A stretch of 64,000 nt of DNA. It comes from Nostoc sp. LPT. Its GTDB lineage: Bacteria > Cyanobacteriota > Cyanobacteriia > Cyanobacteriales > Nostocaceae. Positions 18,213-26,663 of the stretch are shown here, in pieces. How positions within the stretch are numbered: the first letter of the stretch is position 1; every line of letters begins with the position of its first letter. The stretch lies in NCBI RefSeq assembly GCF_017115165.1, contig NZ_JABXKF010000063.1, positions 1 through 64,000 of the forward strand, given 5' to 3'. Under the pieces are notes generated by a model. It did no database searches. It was not told the origin of the DNA and worked only from the letters and a program-made list of their open reading frames with translations. The translations under genes and the position numbers were made by a program.

Positions 18213-18686
18213 TTAATTGACTCCACAGGATTTCAAAGAAATGTCTTGAACATTTTCTGGTTGTAATGGCGATTTATTTGATTGATGCTCGTTAATTTGC
18301 TGTGTCAATCTCTGGTCTAAACTACCAGCACGAATTTCTGCTTTTTGCTTTCTAACTACTTCTAGATAAGCTACGTCTTTAATTTTGCTTAAGCAGCTTG
18401 ATGACACATTATTATCAGACTGAGAATCATGAGCATGTTGCAGCATTTTTAGATTTTCACTTTGCTGTTGTTTTGTCCTATCTGCTTGAGAGTTCTCTTT
18501 GAGCAATCGATTGTAGGTACGATATGGAATGTAATGGAGAGGATTATAACCACCAAATCGCAGCATTAAAACACATGCCCAGGAATACTTTCCAGCAAGA
18601 ATTGCTTCAACTACTTTGTCAAATTGTTGAGCTTTCACTGTCTTATCTAAGTTACTACTAATACCAGTAATGTCTTGATTCATCAT
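18213..18686 (-). CDS. hetP: HetP-family heterocyst commitment protein
   Basis: A 157-residue protein. The N-terminal part has the HetP-family core FDKVVEAILAGKYSWACVLM followed by GGYNPLHYIPYRTYNRLLKE. The C-terminal half is polar and variable, also as in this family. In Anabaena PCC 7120, HetP and its three paralogues control irreversible commitment to heterocyst fate, and hetP is a direct HetR target. Here a 17-bp HetR-type palindrome lies 435 bases upstream and a hetC-like fragment lies further upstream on the same strand, the hetC-hetP order. Either of two adjacent ATGs (18686, 18683) could be the start. Paralogues share the core, so hetP itself is favoured by context. Confidence 0.85.
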   Translation of the reverse strand: MMNQDITGISSNLDKTVKAQQFDKVVEAILAGKYSWACVLMLRFGGYNPLHYIPYRTYNRLLKENSQADRTKQQQSENLKMLQHAHDSQSDNNVSSSCLSKIKDVAYLEVVRKQKAEIRAGSLDQRLTQQINEHQSNKSPLQPENVQDISLKSCGVN

Positions 18687-19647
18687 AGTGTTTAGTTATT
18701 TTGGGTGAAGTAAACTATTTTCTTCTCTGCGATTGTTGATGTTTCAATTGAGGTGTACAGACTGCACTAGCCTTTTTGCAAATCTTGAATTGCTTGTGGC
18801 AAATTATCAGCACTGGAGCGGTGTTTGATGTTTACAAGGGATAAAAATCCATAAGTAAATAAATTTTCTTGGTTCACACGCTTATATTTCTTACTACTGT
18901 TGAATTAGGCAATTTCCGGGAAGTTTACATATTTTTTGAGACTACAAGAGAAAATATATTTATCTTTGAGCGTTAACAACACTAGTCGTATTTATACTAT
19001 TTTTTGTCGTTAATGTCATCTACTAATCTAGTATATTTGTAGGTCAAATTTACTGAATATATTCCGATACTTACTTGTGTATTGTGCAGCTTTTAGTTTT
19101 GTCCTCCTTTGCTAATTGTTGAGGGGTGTTACCCCTCACCCGATATCATTTTAAAACCTTTATTATTGTCGAGTAACTAGAAAACAATACCATTAAATAA
19201 AATGTAAAACAACTTGCAAAAATATTAGGTAATAAAGATTAAAACCGTTCACAGCCATAGGATTGAACCTATTTTTCAATAAGTTCGATTAGACAACAAT
19301 ACTTATTAGACTTGTCTTTATTGGTTTGCAAAAACTACAGCTTTAGCGTATCTAAATATAATCCCTGTCAACCGATCGCAAATACTTTATAACAATCAGG
19401 CAGTAATCATAAAATAGATCAGTTGAAAAATAAAATTACTGGTTAGTGATAATATAGATAGTTATAACGAGCCTTAGCTGAGTCCAGAAAAAGCTCCGCA
19501 AATGGATAATTTTACTAAAAGAAATATAGCAGGCTAAGTCTGTTCAATAATATTAGAGAATTTAAAAATAGATATAAAGCTAATTAATACAGAATATTAT
19601 TAAGTTAATTCAGCAGAAATTTCTATATGTATGAATATCTAACAAAT
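18687..19647. other. Long leader/promoter region of hetP
   Basis: Nearly 1 kb of AT-rich DNA without a gene lies between the hetC-like remnant and hetP. It contains the palindrome at 19121-19137. Developmental genes in heterocyst formers often have long leaders, so promoters for hetP are expected here. I saw no other clear element. Confidence 0.6.
19121..19137. promoter_or_regulatory. HetR-type 17-bp inverted repeat
   Basis: GAGGGGTGTTACCCCTC is a perfect 7-bp inverted repeat with a three-base centre. It matches the HetR-binding site known upstream of hetP in Anabaena PCC 7120 (GAGGGGTCTAACCCCTC, from memory) in both arms, differing only in the central bases. It lies 435 bases upstream of the hetP start. 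This supports direct activation by HetR early in heterocyst differentiation. Confidence 0.8.
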
Positions 19648-20030
19648 TTATAAAATTGAGATTACAAATGTAGTAGTAATTGGGCTAAATGGTTGTACAA
19701 GATCAAAAATCAATATGCGATCGCCTTTATCTCTCCAGACAACTACACGATTAATTTCTTGACAATGAGCTATCCACGGGTTATAATATGATTCCACCTT
19801 ACTAAGACTCGTCCTCAATAATAGCGCTTCAATATCCTGCAAATTTGAGCTACTTCTGCTAAAGGCTGGAGAAATGCACCTGTAGGGTTTGCTAATGCTA
19901 AGTTACGCAAACTGTAGAGGTTTAAGCGTATGTCGTAGTATTGGCTAATCATTGCCAAACACACACCGCCACAATCTGATGAACTTTGCTGTTGAGTAAA
20001 GGAATAGGCACGTCATAATCTAGCTTTTGA
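19648..20030 (-). pseudogene. Remnant of C39-peptidase ABC exporter, probably hetC
   Basis: The minus strand from about 20020 reads YSFTQQQSSSDCGG, then CLAMISQYYDIRLNLYSLRN, ending at a TGA at 19815-19817. In another frame, from about 19842, it continues as SLSKVESYYNPWIAHCQEIN and VVVWRDKGDRILIFD. Together these cover the Cys (DCG) and the later IAH...VVV blocks of a C39 peptidase domain, the N-terminal domain of bacteriocin-type ABC exporters and of HetC. A frameshift and loss of the rest (no transmembrane or ATPase part) make it a pseudogene. Its position upstream of hetP on the same strand suggests former hetC. A functional hetC may exist elsewhere. Confidence 0.65.
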
Positions 20031-20040
20031 TTGTGAACGT

Positions 20041-20520
20041 AGTCTAGGAACTATCAGCAATATTGATAGCTAAAGCTAGTAATATTTGCATTTTTTGAAA
20101 CGTTAGTCTTAAATTCTCAATGCTTCAACTCTTACCATTACTGAAATTTTCCTTTGCTTCCGGAAACACTCGGAAAATAAACAAGAGTCAGAAGACAGAA
20201 TTCAGAATTGGTGAAAACTCTACGCCACTTGCGGGATAGAGTTTTGATTACGAAAAATATTTATTTTAGTTTCGCTTAACTTCGGGCGTTAGCGCAGCGG
20301 GACGAAGTACGGTTTTAACCAATATTCAGACGCGACGCTCGAATACTCGCTAACGCTCCGCTATCGCAGACTCGCTACCGCTACGCTATCACCCACTCGT
20401 ACAGAATTCATGCTGAATTCTGACTCCTGAGTTCTGAATTCTTCTTATAAAATCGCAAATCTAAACTTTGCTTTTTCAGATGAAGACAGGTTAAATTTGG
20501 TAACGTGGAATATGACCGTT
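20041..20520. repeat. Intergenic region with GAATTC-rich and GCTACGCTATCGC-type dispersed repeats
   Basis: Two dispersed Nostoc-type repeats are visible: a block near 20280-20395 built from words such as GCTAACGCTCCGCTATCGC and CTACCGCTACGCTATCACC, and flanking CAGAATTC/TGAATTCTGA words at 20195-20450. There is no gene. Confidence 0.6.
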
Positions 20521-20537
20521 CGTAGGGGCGCACATCT

Positions 20538-20734
20538 GTCATGGGTGTCAACTTAAGGTAGAAGTTAGGTAAGAGAAAAGATTCTTATGCCCTCATCCCC
20601 TAACCCCTTCTCCCATATTGGGAGAAGGGGAACTAGAGAATTTGCTCCCCTCTTTCCCAATATGAGCGAGGGGCTGAGGGTGAGGGCAAAACTCATACAG
20701 TCAGAAAATTTCAGCTTAAGTTGACACCCATGAC
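20538..20734. mobile_element. 197-bp MITE folding into one long hairpin
   Basis: Perfect 20-bp terminal inverted repeats (GTCATGGGTGTCAACTTAAG at 20538-20557, its complement at 20715-20734) are flanked on both sides by ATCT, a likely 4-bp target duplication. The interior is also an imperfect inverted repeat (CCCTCATCCCCTAACCCC against GGGGCTGAGGGTGAGGG, and CATATTGGGA motifs in both arms). There is no ORF. It is a non-autonomous element mobilised by a transposase encoded elsewhere. Confidence 0.85.
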
Positions 20735-20778
20735 ATCTGGGTGTGTTGCATCAAAACGAGAACCGCTTTGATAGTCAA

Positions 20779-23187
20779 TCAATTAATAACTAAGTAAATT
20801 CCCCAAATCGCCATTGGCCGCAGGTAAGTGCTAGCGCGAAAAGTACCAGTTGCCGTGATAGCTTCCGGCGTGCGAAATTGCAGACCATTTTCATAAATTT
20901 GCTGCACTACAGCTTGCGTCAACCTCAACGCTTCATCCTTCATTCCCATCTGCACGAGAAAAGCCGCCAGCCCAAAGTTTATCCCTGTCCAAACTTCTAA
21001 GGGATGAGTAGCTTTGGGGTTTTCTGGTGAACCATCACGACGAACACCATTAGCAGCACCAAACTCACCATTGCAGAATTTCAAAAAGCAAGCGTCATAA
21101 ACAGTTTTCAGGGCAGAAAGGGCGCGATCGCTTGGTACAATATCAGGTAAATCCAGCAGACGGGCGTAGAATTGTCCGCACAATTGATCTGCCATCACCA
21201 CATCGGAACCACTTTTACTATCAAGTCGGTAATATTCTCCATTCCAGAGTTTTTCTTGGTAAATAGGAAGAGATTGTTGTAACCAAGTTTCATAAGTGGA
21301 TTTTTGCGCTGCCAACTCTGTTGTGTTACTTGTCTGGTAAGTTAATAAAATATCGCTGATGGCGATCGCAGCTTCTAACGCTGCCAACCACAACCCCCCA
21401 CAATAGGCGCTGACACCCTGTAATCGCCAATCATCAAAGGTTTGATCGGGTGCGCCAGAATTTTCAGGAATCCCATCGCCGTCGAGGTCAAAAGTTTTCA
21501 GGTAGTCGAGGGTTTGAACGATCGCATTCCAACAATCTGCTAGGAATTCCACATCGTCAGCACCCGTGAGTAAAAAATCACGGTATACTTGCAAGACAAA
21601 ATCACTACCTAAATCTTTCCATAAATTACAGTCTTGATAGCTGGTGTAGTTGGTTTTCTCCCAGACGTGTTCGTTCGGTGCGCCTAAATCATGGGGTGTT
21701 GCACCTGCAACTTTGCGAACTGCAATTGGGCTTTCTGCCTTAATTGTCATGTAATAGCCAATGATTCGGGGAGTATCATCACCTTGAGGAATCGCCCGTG
21801 CAAATGCCCGAATTACCGACTTTTCTAATTCTGGAAATAGCATCAGCAGGGCAAAAGAGCCATACAACCGCACATCTAGACTTTCATACCAACGGTAATC
21901 TAAGCACTCTAGCACCGCAAACTGACCGATGGGGTCAAGTTCTGATGCTGCACTCCAGAGAGTACCGCCGCTGGTGAGGTCATAAAGCTCATTAAATAGA
22001 GCCATTTTAAACCAGTTGGGTAAATCTTCCCGGTCGAGAATGGGTTTTTGCCAACTTTGAATTTGCGATCGCCAGGTTTGGTATTCTTGTAAGGCAGTAG
22101 ATGCGATCGCCCAAGCATTATTTCCACTTTTATCAAAAAAGTCTGTATATCTGCGATAATAGTTGACTCCAGCAGTAAATTCTGTGATCGGGAAATCCCA
22201 AGCGAGGACAAAGGGAATTTCCAGAGTTTCGCCTGGTTGGAGAGTGAAACGAAGTGCGATCGCAGCCCCGATTTGTGTATTCTCTGTTGCTGGAGTAGTA
22301 TCAACATAATTAGGCAAAGAGCCATCTTGGGCGAAGCTTTGCCACACCTCATCACCTGTACCTTCAGGATTCCAGCGGCTGTGGTGAAATACTTCCACTT
22401 GGGGATGTTTCAGCGTCGCAATACACCAAGTTCCGTCACCCTCTTGCAAAGGTTGATCGCTACTAACCCAACCTAAAACACAGCCAAACTCTTGTGTATT
22501 TTCAACTATCTGGTTATAGTTTCCTTGACTTTCGCCCCAGCGTGGTTGGTATTCGTAAACCGGACTACCATCATCGCGCACTCGCACTTCGGGAGATTTA
22601 AGAGCGTTTGTAAACCAGCCCACCATATTTTGCCAAGTGAGCATAATGCCCAGAGTAATCGGTGCATCTGTGGGGTTATAAGCATTCCAGAGAAATATCG
22701 CCACAGGGTAGCTAGTTTCTTGGTAATTGCCTGCCCACACTGGGGAAAATTGCTCACAAGTCAACTGTGCTTGAAATACATTTTCATACACAAACCAGCT
22801 ACGTGGATATAGCGCGTGATAATTGCCCGTCCCCTCTGTGTCGGGAGGTGTCGGATACCATTGCCAAGCCTTGAGAGTGCCATCATCGGGCGCTTGGGTA
22901 GACAAAGCATAGGCTTGGGAAGATGTACTATTGGATTCAAACACACTGAATTGACAAGCGGGAACATTTTTAAAGGTATGTTCACCGCCGTCGATGTGCC
23001 ACAGGTTAAAGTCTCCCCGTGAAGAACGACCGATGCAACCTGCACCAAAGCCGCCTAAAGGCATACCATGCCAAGGGCCATCATCAATATTACTTGCATA
23101 GCGAACGGTATAAGGTTTGTCCCAGCCTAAGCCGATAGGACGGCTCCAAGTGCAAGAGGGAATTACTGGAGAGAGTTGATTTGTCAT
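20779..23187 (-). CDS. GH116 family glycoside hydrolase (glucosylceramidase/beta-glucosidase type)
   Basis: An 802-residue protein. The N-terminal part (GMPLGGFGAGCIGRSSRGDF) is the GBA2-type N-terminal domain and the C-terminal part is an (alpha/alpha)6 catalytic barrel. The nucleophile is E427 in VLECLDYRWYESLDVRLYGS, aligned with human GBA2 YLEG.EYRMYNTYDVHFYAS. The acid/base is D585 in PDQTFDDWRLQGVSAY. It should cleave beta-glucosides or beta-xylosides, possibly glycolipids. There is no signal peptide, so it is cytoplasmic. Its substrate in cyanobacteria is unclear. It is alone in its transcription unit. Confidence 0.9.
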   Translation of the reverse strand: MTNQLSPVIPSCTWSRPIGLGWDKPYTVRYASNIDDGPWHGMPLGGFGAGCIGRSSRGDFNLWHIDGGEHTFKNVPACQFSVFESNSTSSQAYALSTQAPDDGTLKAWQWYPTPPDTEGTGNYHALYPRSWFVYENVFQAQLTCEQFSPVWAGNYQETSYPVAIFLWNAYNPTDAPITLGIMLTWQNMVGWFTNALKSPEVRVRDDGSPVYEYQPRWGESQGNYNQIVENTQEFGCVLGWVSSDQPLQEGDGTWCIATLKHPQVEVFHHSRWNPEGTGDEVWQSFAQDGSLPNYVDTTPATENTQIGAAIALRFTLQPGETLEIPFVLAWDFPITEFTAGVNYYRRYTDFFDKSGNNAWAIASTALQEYQTWRSQIQSWQKPILDREDLPNWFKMALFNELYDLTSGGTLWSAASELDPIGQFAVLECLDYRWYESLDVRLYGSFALLMLFPELEKSVIRAFARAIPQGDDTPRIIGYYMTIKAESPIAVRKVAGATPHDLGAPNEHVWEKTNYTSYQDCNLWKDLGSDFVLQVYRDFLLTGADDVEFLADCWNAIVQTLDYLKTFDLDGDGIPENSGAPDQTFDDWRLQGVSAYCGGLWLAALEAAIAISDILLTYQTSNTTELAAQKSTYETWLQQSLPIYQEKLWNGEYYRLDSKSGSDVVMADQLCGQFYARLLDLPDIVPSDRALSALKTVYDACFLKFCNGEFGAANGVRRDGSPENPKATHPLEVWTGINFGLAAFLVQMGMKDEALRLTQAVVQQIYENGLQFRTPEAITATGTFRASTYLRPMAIWGIYLVIN

Positions 23188-23344
23188 CGCCTAATGTTAC
23201 AGCGTGCAGTTACGTCAATGAAGACTAGCGCGATGTGAGATTTTTCTCAAGTCGTTTGTTTGTAACTAGCAGCCCAGGAAGAAGAAGATATATATAACAT
23301 CAAATCAAATTAGTGATTAAAATATTAATATTATATTTAAGTAT

Positions 23345-23848
23345 TTAGCTTTGAGGTAATAATTCAGTTTGATAAACTTTAAGTTTTTCTGATCTGCTCA
23401 AAATATCACATTTTGCTATAGATTGAACAAGATTTATTTCTTTGTCTTTTAAGTAATGATAACATTGTGGCGGTCGAAAATCTGACCATTCTTCTCTTAA
23501 CTGTTCAAGCTTAATTGGTGAATCAAAACTGAATGGTTTTTTAAAGAAAATAGCAAAACCTGTTTGAGAGTTTTCGTAGTATTTTTGAAAGCATTCATAG
23601 CTAATTCCAGCCTTATCTTTAACAATTTCCCAAAGTTTTTTCGGCGGCATTTCGACAACTTTTTCCACTTCAAGCACTCCAACTAATGCCTGTTCAGGGG
23701 ATGTCGCATAAACGAGGATCAGATCACCTTCATTTAAATAGCGAGGTCTGACACGACGAAACTCGACTTGCTTATCACCACCAAATATCATTCTTGCATA
23801 CTTGTGGTGGATAGATAAAAGAAGTATATTTGGAGACATTAAACTCAT
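23345..23848 (-). CDS. ASCH-domain protein
   Basis: A 167-residue protein. The N-terminal ~90 residues read LLLSIHHKYARMIFGGDKQV, FRRVRPRYLNEGDLILVYAT and QALVGVLEVEKVV, the pattern of an ASCH (PUA-like) domain that binds RNA or modified nucleotides. Its start overlaps the stop of the upstream GNAT-PIN gene as TAATG, so the two are translated as a unit. Paired with a PIN nuclease, it may recognise the RNA target or serve as a regulatory or antidote partner; that is inference. Confidence 0.85.
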   Translation of the reverse strand: MSLMSPNILLLSIHHKYARMIFGGDKQVEFRRVRPRYLNEGDLILVYATSPEQALVGVLEVEKVVEMPPKKLWEIVKDKAGISYECFQKYYENSQTGFAIFFKKPFSFDSPIKLEQLREEWSDFRPPQCYHYLKDKEINLVQSIAKCDILSRSEKLKVYQTELLPQS

Positions 23849-25980
23849 TATTCTATAGTATTTGAAGTTCCTATATTATATAATATTTTAAAGTTTTCTG
23901 TCGTTATTTTGGAAGATGATTGTACTGAAATATTGCGTCCTAACATCTTTTTAATATCTTCTAAAATTATTGGGCTTTTAAATAACTCCGTATCACTAAA
24001 CTTGACAGCCATAATATCTTTATTTAGATCATTGTCAGCTATTTGTAAAATATCTTTGAAATTAAATACTCCAAGTCTTCTGAAACGTCTATATAACTCT
24101 TTAGGTTTCCCAATTACAATTTCGTCAAGTCGTGAACAAGCTCGAATAGCTTTTAGAGTATAAGAACTATTTTTTCCAGTACCAGATTTACTTACATACC
24201 ATAAAATTCTACCTGGGGCTTGCATTGCACGTTTTGCACAGTAGTAAACTACTTCGCGTTTAAGAGCTATTTCTTCTTTAGATCCCCATAAAACTTCACT
24301 CGCCAATTCTTTATCAAACAAATCTTTAGCAAACCATGATTGAATGGGAATAATGAAGGTGGGAATTTCAGCATCAGCAATTTTAGCAGGGTAAAGTATC
24401 CGCTCAATATCTGCCATAAGCTCTGTTTTACTGAGTAATTCTTGATTTGCTAAAATTTCTACAAATGGAAAATATTTTTCATAGCCTTTACCTGATTCTT
24501 GACATATATTAAAAATATATGAAGAAATATCTGCTGCATTCTGCATTATAGCTAAGTTAGCCCTTAACCATCCCTTTTCAGTTTTTATAAAACTATCTTC
24601 CTGAAGCGCAGCAATAGTTATATCTTCCAAGTATGTTTCACTTATTCTAGTAAATTGTCTTTCTTCACTAGCAGCGGTAGAAAAACACTTGAAGATACAG
24701 CGACGTAACACAGTAGGCGTAAGCTTACTATCTCTGAAGCGAAAAACAGGAATTTTTAACTCGCCATTTTCTGATCTATCGTAAACTATTAAAGCTATTG
24801 GTTTTTCTTGTTGACGACCAACTGTAAAGCATTTAAATTGTTCTGTATTTGAAAGTAATTGGCGAATTTTTTTTCTAAAATCAGATTTTTTCTCACCTTG
24901 AGGATTGTCTAAGAATAAGTCAATTATAGAATCTATATCTCCACTGTGTATACGCTTTTCTTCTATATCAGTTCCAACTAAACGTTCAGGCTGATATTCG
25001 GTTTCTCTACGGAGTTCATCTAGCCTAATAATTAAATCAATAGGATGAATAATTAATAAGTTAAATTCTTTATATATGTCTGTTTCAATTCCTAGTAATC
25101 GTTTATCACGTGTTACGAAAAAAGAAGTTTTTAGACTGGAACTAATAACTCTTGCAATTTGCCGAAGGTCTGAATGATCGCTATCTTTCATATCTTCTGG
25201 AAAAAATCTACGTATAGCCTTACAGGCTTGATCAAATTCCTCTTGACTGCAAGGAAGAAAAGTAAATTTACTGGTTACTTCACGTAATTTTTTCCGCTTT
25301 TTACTATCTTCATTCCTACTTATTTCATTATTAATTTCATTAGTAAGGCATAATTCCAGTTCTGGTTTTAACCAATCGGCAATTAAAACTTTAGATTCTT
25401 TGCCTTCTTCATCAAAATTCTCATCATCTACTAAATCAAAGAAAATATTTGCATCTATTGCCACACAAATTCTAGATTCAGTTTTTTGGTAAGCAAGAGT
25501 AGTTAATAAATCAGAATGACCATAATCAAACCACCATTCAGTGAGAATGCTGCCATACTTACTTTTTCCTGGCCTTTCATGGAGAGGAACAAAGCCAAGA
25601 TAGGCCCACATTCTATCTAGGTGATAGTCTCGACGACAGGATGCAAGAATACCGTATAGATGCTGAGTTCTTTTCCTTAAATCTTGGATAAGTAACTTTG
25701 TAATTCCTTTACCTCGCCACTCTTGAGCTACACAAAGATGTGTGAGTTTTACTCTAGAACAACGACGACTAATTCCGTAAAGGAGATACCCAACACAACC
25801 TACTTCTGAAGCTATACAGCCGAGAACAAAACCTTCGCCAGCAAGTCTACGGAAAGCTCCATACGGTAATGATCCAAGAGTTTTTGAATTGGCATCTCCT
25901 AAACGCATTATAGTTTCCAGATACTCGGAATCTGGGCTAATTTCTTGAATGCTAAACTTTAACGACTCCACTTTTACCAT
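23848..25980 (-). CDS. GNAT acetyltransferase - PIN nuclease multidomain protein
   Basis: A 710-residue protein. Residues ~1-165 are a GNAT fold with the acetyl-CoA loop QEWRGKGITKLL. Residues ~170-305 are a PIN nuclease with acidic residues in AIDANIFFDLV, LTNEINNEIS, SDHSDLRQIA and FVTRDKRLL. The middle (~340-480) looks like a second, degenerate GNAT domain. The C-terminal ~120 residues (GRILWYVSKSGTGKNSSYTL) look EVE/ASCH-like. It is coupled to the ASCH gene by TAATG. The region is clearly AT-richer than the GH116 gene beside it, suggesting transfer. An RNA-acting stress or defence role is plausible. I know no characterised protein of this exact layout. Confidence 0.8.
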   Translation of the reverse strand: MVKVESLKFSIQEISPDSEYLETIMRLGDANSKTLGSLPYGAFRRLAGEGFVLGCIASEVGCVGYLLYGISRRCSRVKLTHLCVAQEWRGKGITKLLIQDLRKRTQHLYGILASCRRDYHLDRMWAYLGFVPLHERPGKSKYGSILTEWWFDYGHSDLLTTLAYQKTESRICVAIDANIFFDLVDDENFDEEGKESKVLIADWLKPELELCLTNEINNEISRNEDSKKRKKLREVTSKFTFLPCSQEEFDQACKAIRRFFPEDMKDSDHSDLRQIARVISSSLKTSFFVTRDKRLLGIETDIYKEFNLLIIHPIDLIIRLDELRRETEYQPERLVGTDIEEKRIHSGDIDSIIDLFLDNPQGEKKSDFRKKIRQLLSNTEQFKCFTVGRQQEKPIALIVYDRSENGELKIPVFRFRDSKLTPTVLRRCIFKCFSTAASEERQFTRISETYLEDITIAALQEDSFIKTEKGWLRANLAIMQNAADISSYIFNICQESGKGYEKYFPFVEILANQELLSKTELMADIERILYPAKIADAEIPTFIIPIQSWFAKDLFDKELASEVLWGSKEEIALKREVVYYCAKRAMQAPGRILWYVSKSGTGKNSSYTLKAIRACSRLDEIVIGKPKELYRRFRRLGVFNFKDILQIADNDLNKDIMAVKFSDTELFKSPIILEDIKKMLGRNISVQSSSKITTENFKILYNIGTSNTIE

Positions 25981-26300
25981 GTAAGTAACCTTTCTAAATC
26001 TCAGGATGTGCTTAATTTTTTTATAGTAATCCTATTTGATTTTTGAAAAGTCAAGTTGATTGAAAGTTTGCCAGATAAAGTTTTAGTTATCAGTATACTT
26101 AGCAAAGTAGAAGTGGCATTACTACATCAAACTTTCAAGTTATTTGTTATACTTGCTTTTCAAAAATACTGTTTGTAAACTCATCTAGTACAGTGTTTTT
26201 ACTTACAAAACTCCAAAATATTGTAACAGTTATTGTTTTGATTCTACAAATGGCGAGGGTATAACTTCCTTAATTATGGTAAGTGAAGCGGGATCGCTTA
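25981..26300. repeat. Imperfect long inverted repeat (26039-26168) upstream of GNAT-PIN gene
   Basis: GATTTTTGAAAAGTCAAGTT with TGAAAGTTTG (26039-26070) recurs inverted at 26128-26168 (AAACTTTCAAG and CTTGCTTTTCAAAAAT). The whole could fold into a ~130-bp hairpin, like a degenerate MITE, or be part of a control region for the GNAT-PIN operon, whose start is 58 bases away. No gene. Confidence 0.5.
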
Positions 26301-26307
26301 CCTTGAG

Positions 26308-26500
26308 AACTCGGTACTTTAAGCTCAGAACAGCAATATCCAAGATTCAAGTGTGAATCATGGTGAATAAAAAGCAAACACTTACTCTTTGAACTCAAAA
26401 CTTCATACTCAGAACTTGGAAGTTCGAGATCCAAGGGTCAGCCGTAGCCCGCCCTTAGACATAGCTCCCGTAATTACTACTGAACTACAAGGTATAGAGC
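26308..26500 (+). repeat. Dispersed directional repeat, copy A
   Basis: The segment contains the core AGAACAGCAATATCCAAGAT, a variant of GTGAATCATGGTGAATAAA, and short words GAACTC.AAACTTC and AGATCCAAGGGTCA. Comparable blocks in the same orientation lie at 30085-30240, 30833-31165, 35790-36035, 36812-36890 and 37565-37795. It precedes the first WD40 gene. Confidence 0.75.
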
Positions 26501-26663
26501 TTATCCCAGTCACTAAGACTTTAATATTGTGCTTCTACCGTATATTGCTCAACCGCTACTTGAATTTTAAATCTAGAGTTTTTAACTCTAATGGGTAAAT
26601 CACTAGTAAATTTGGGTATTTTAAAGCACAGAGGTAATTTATCAATAGTTTTAGCAAAAGAAG

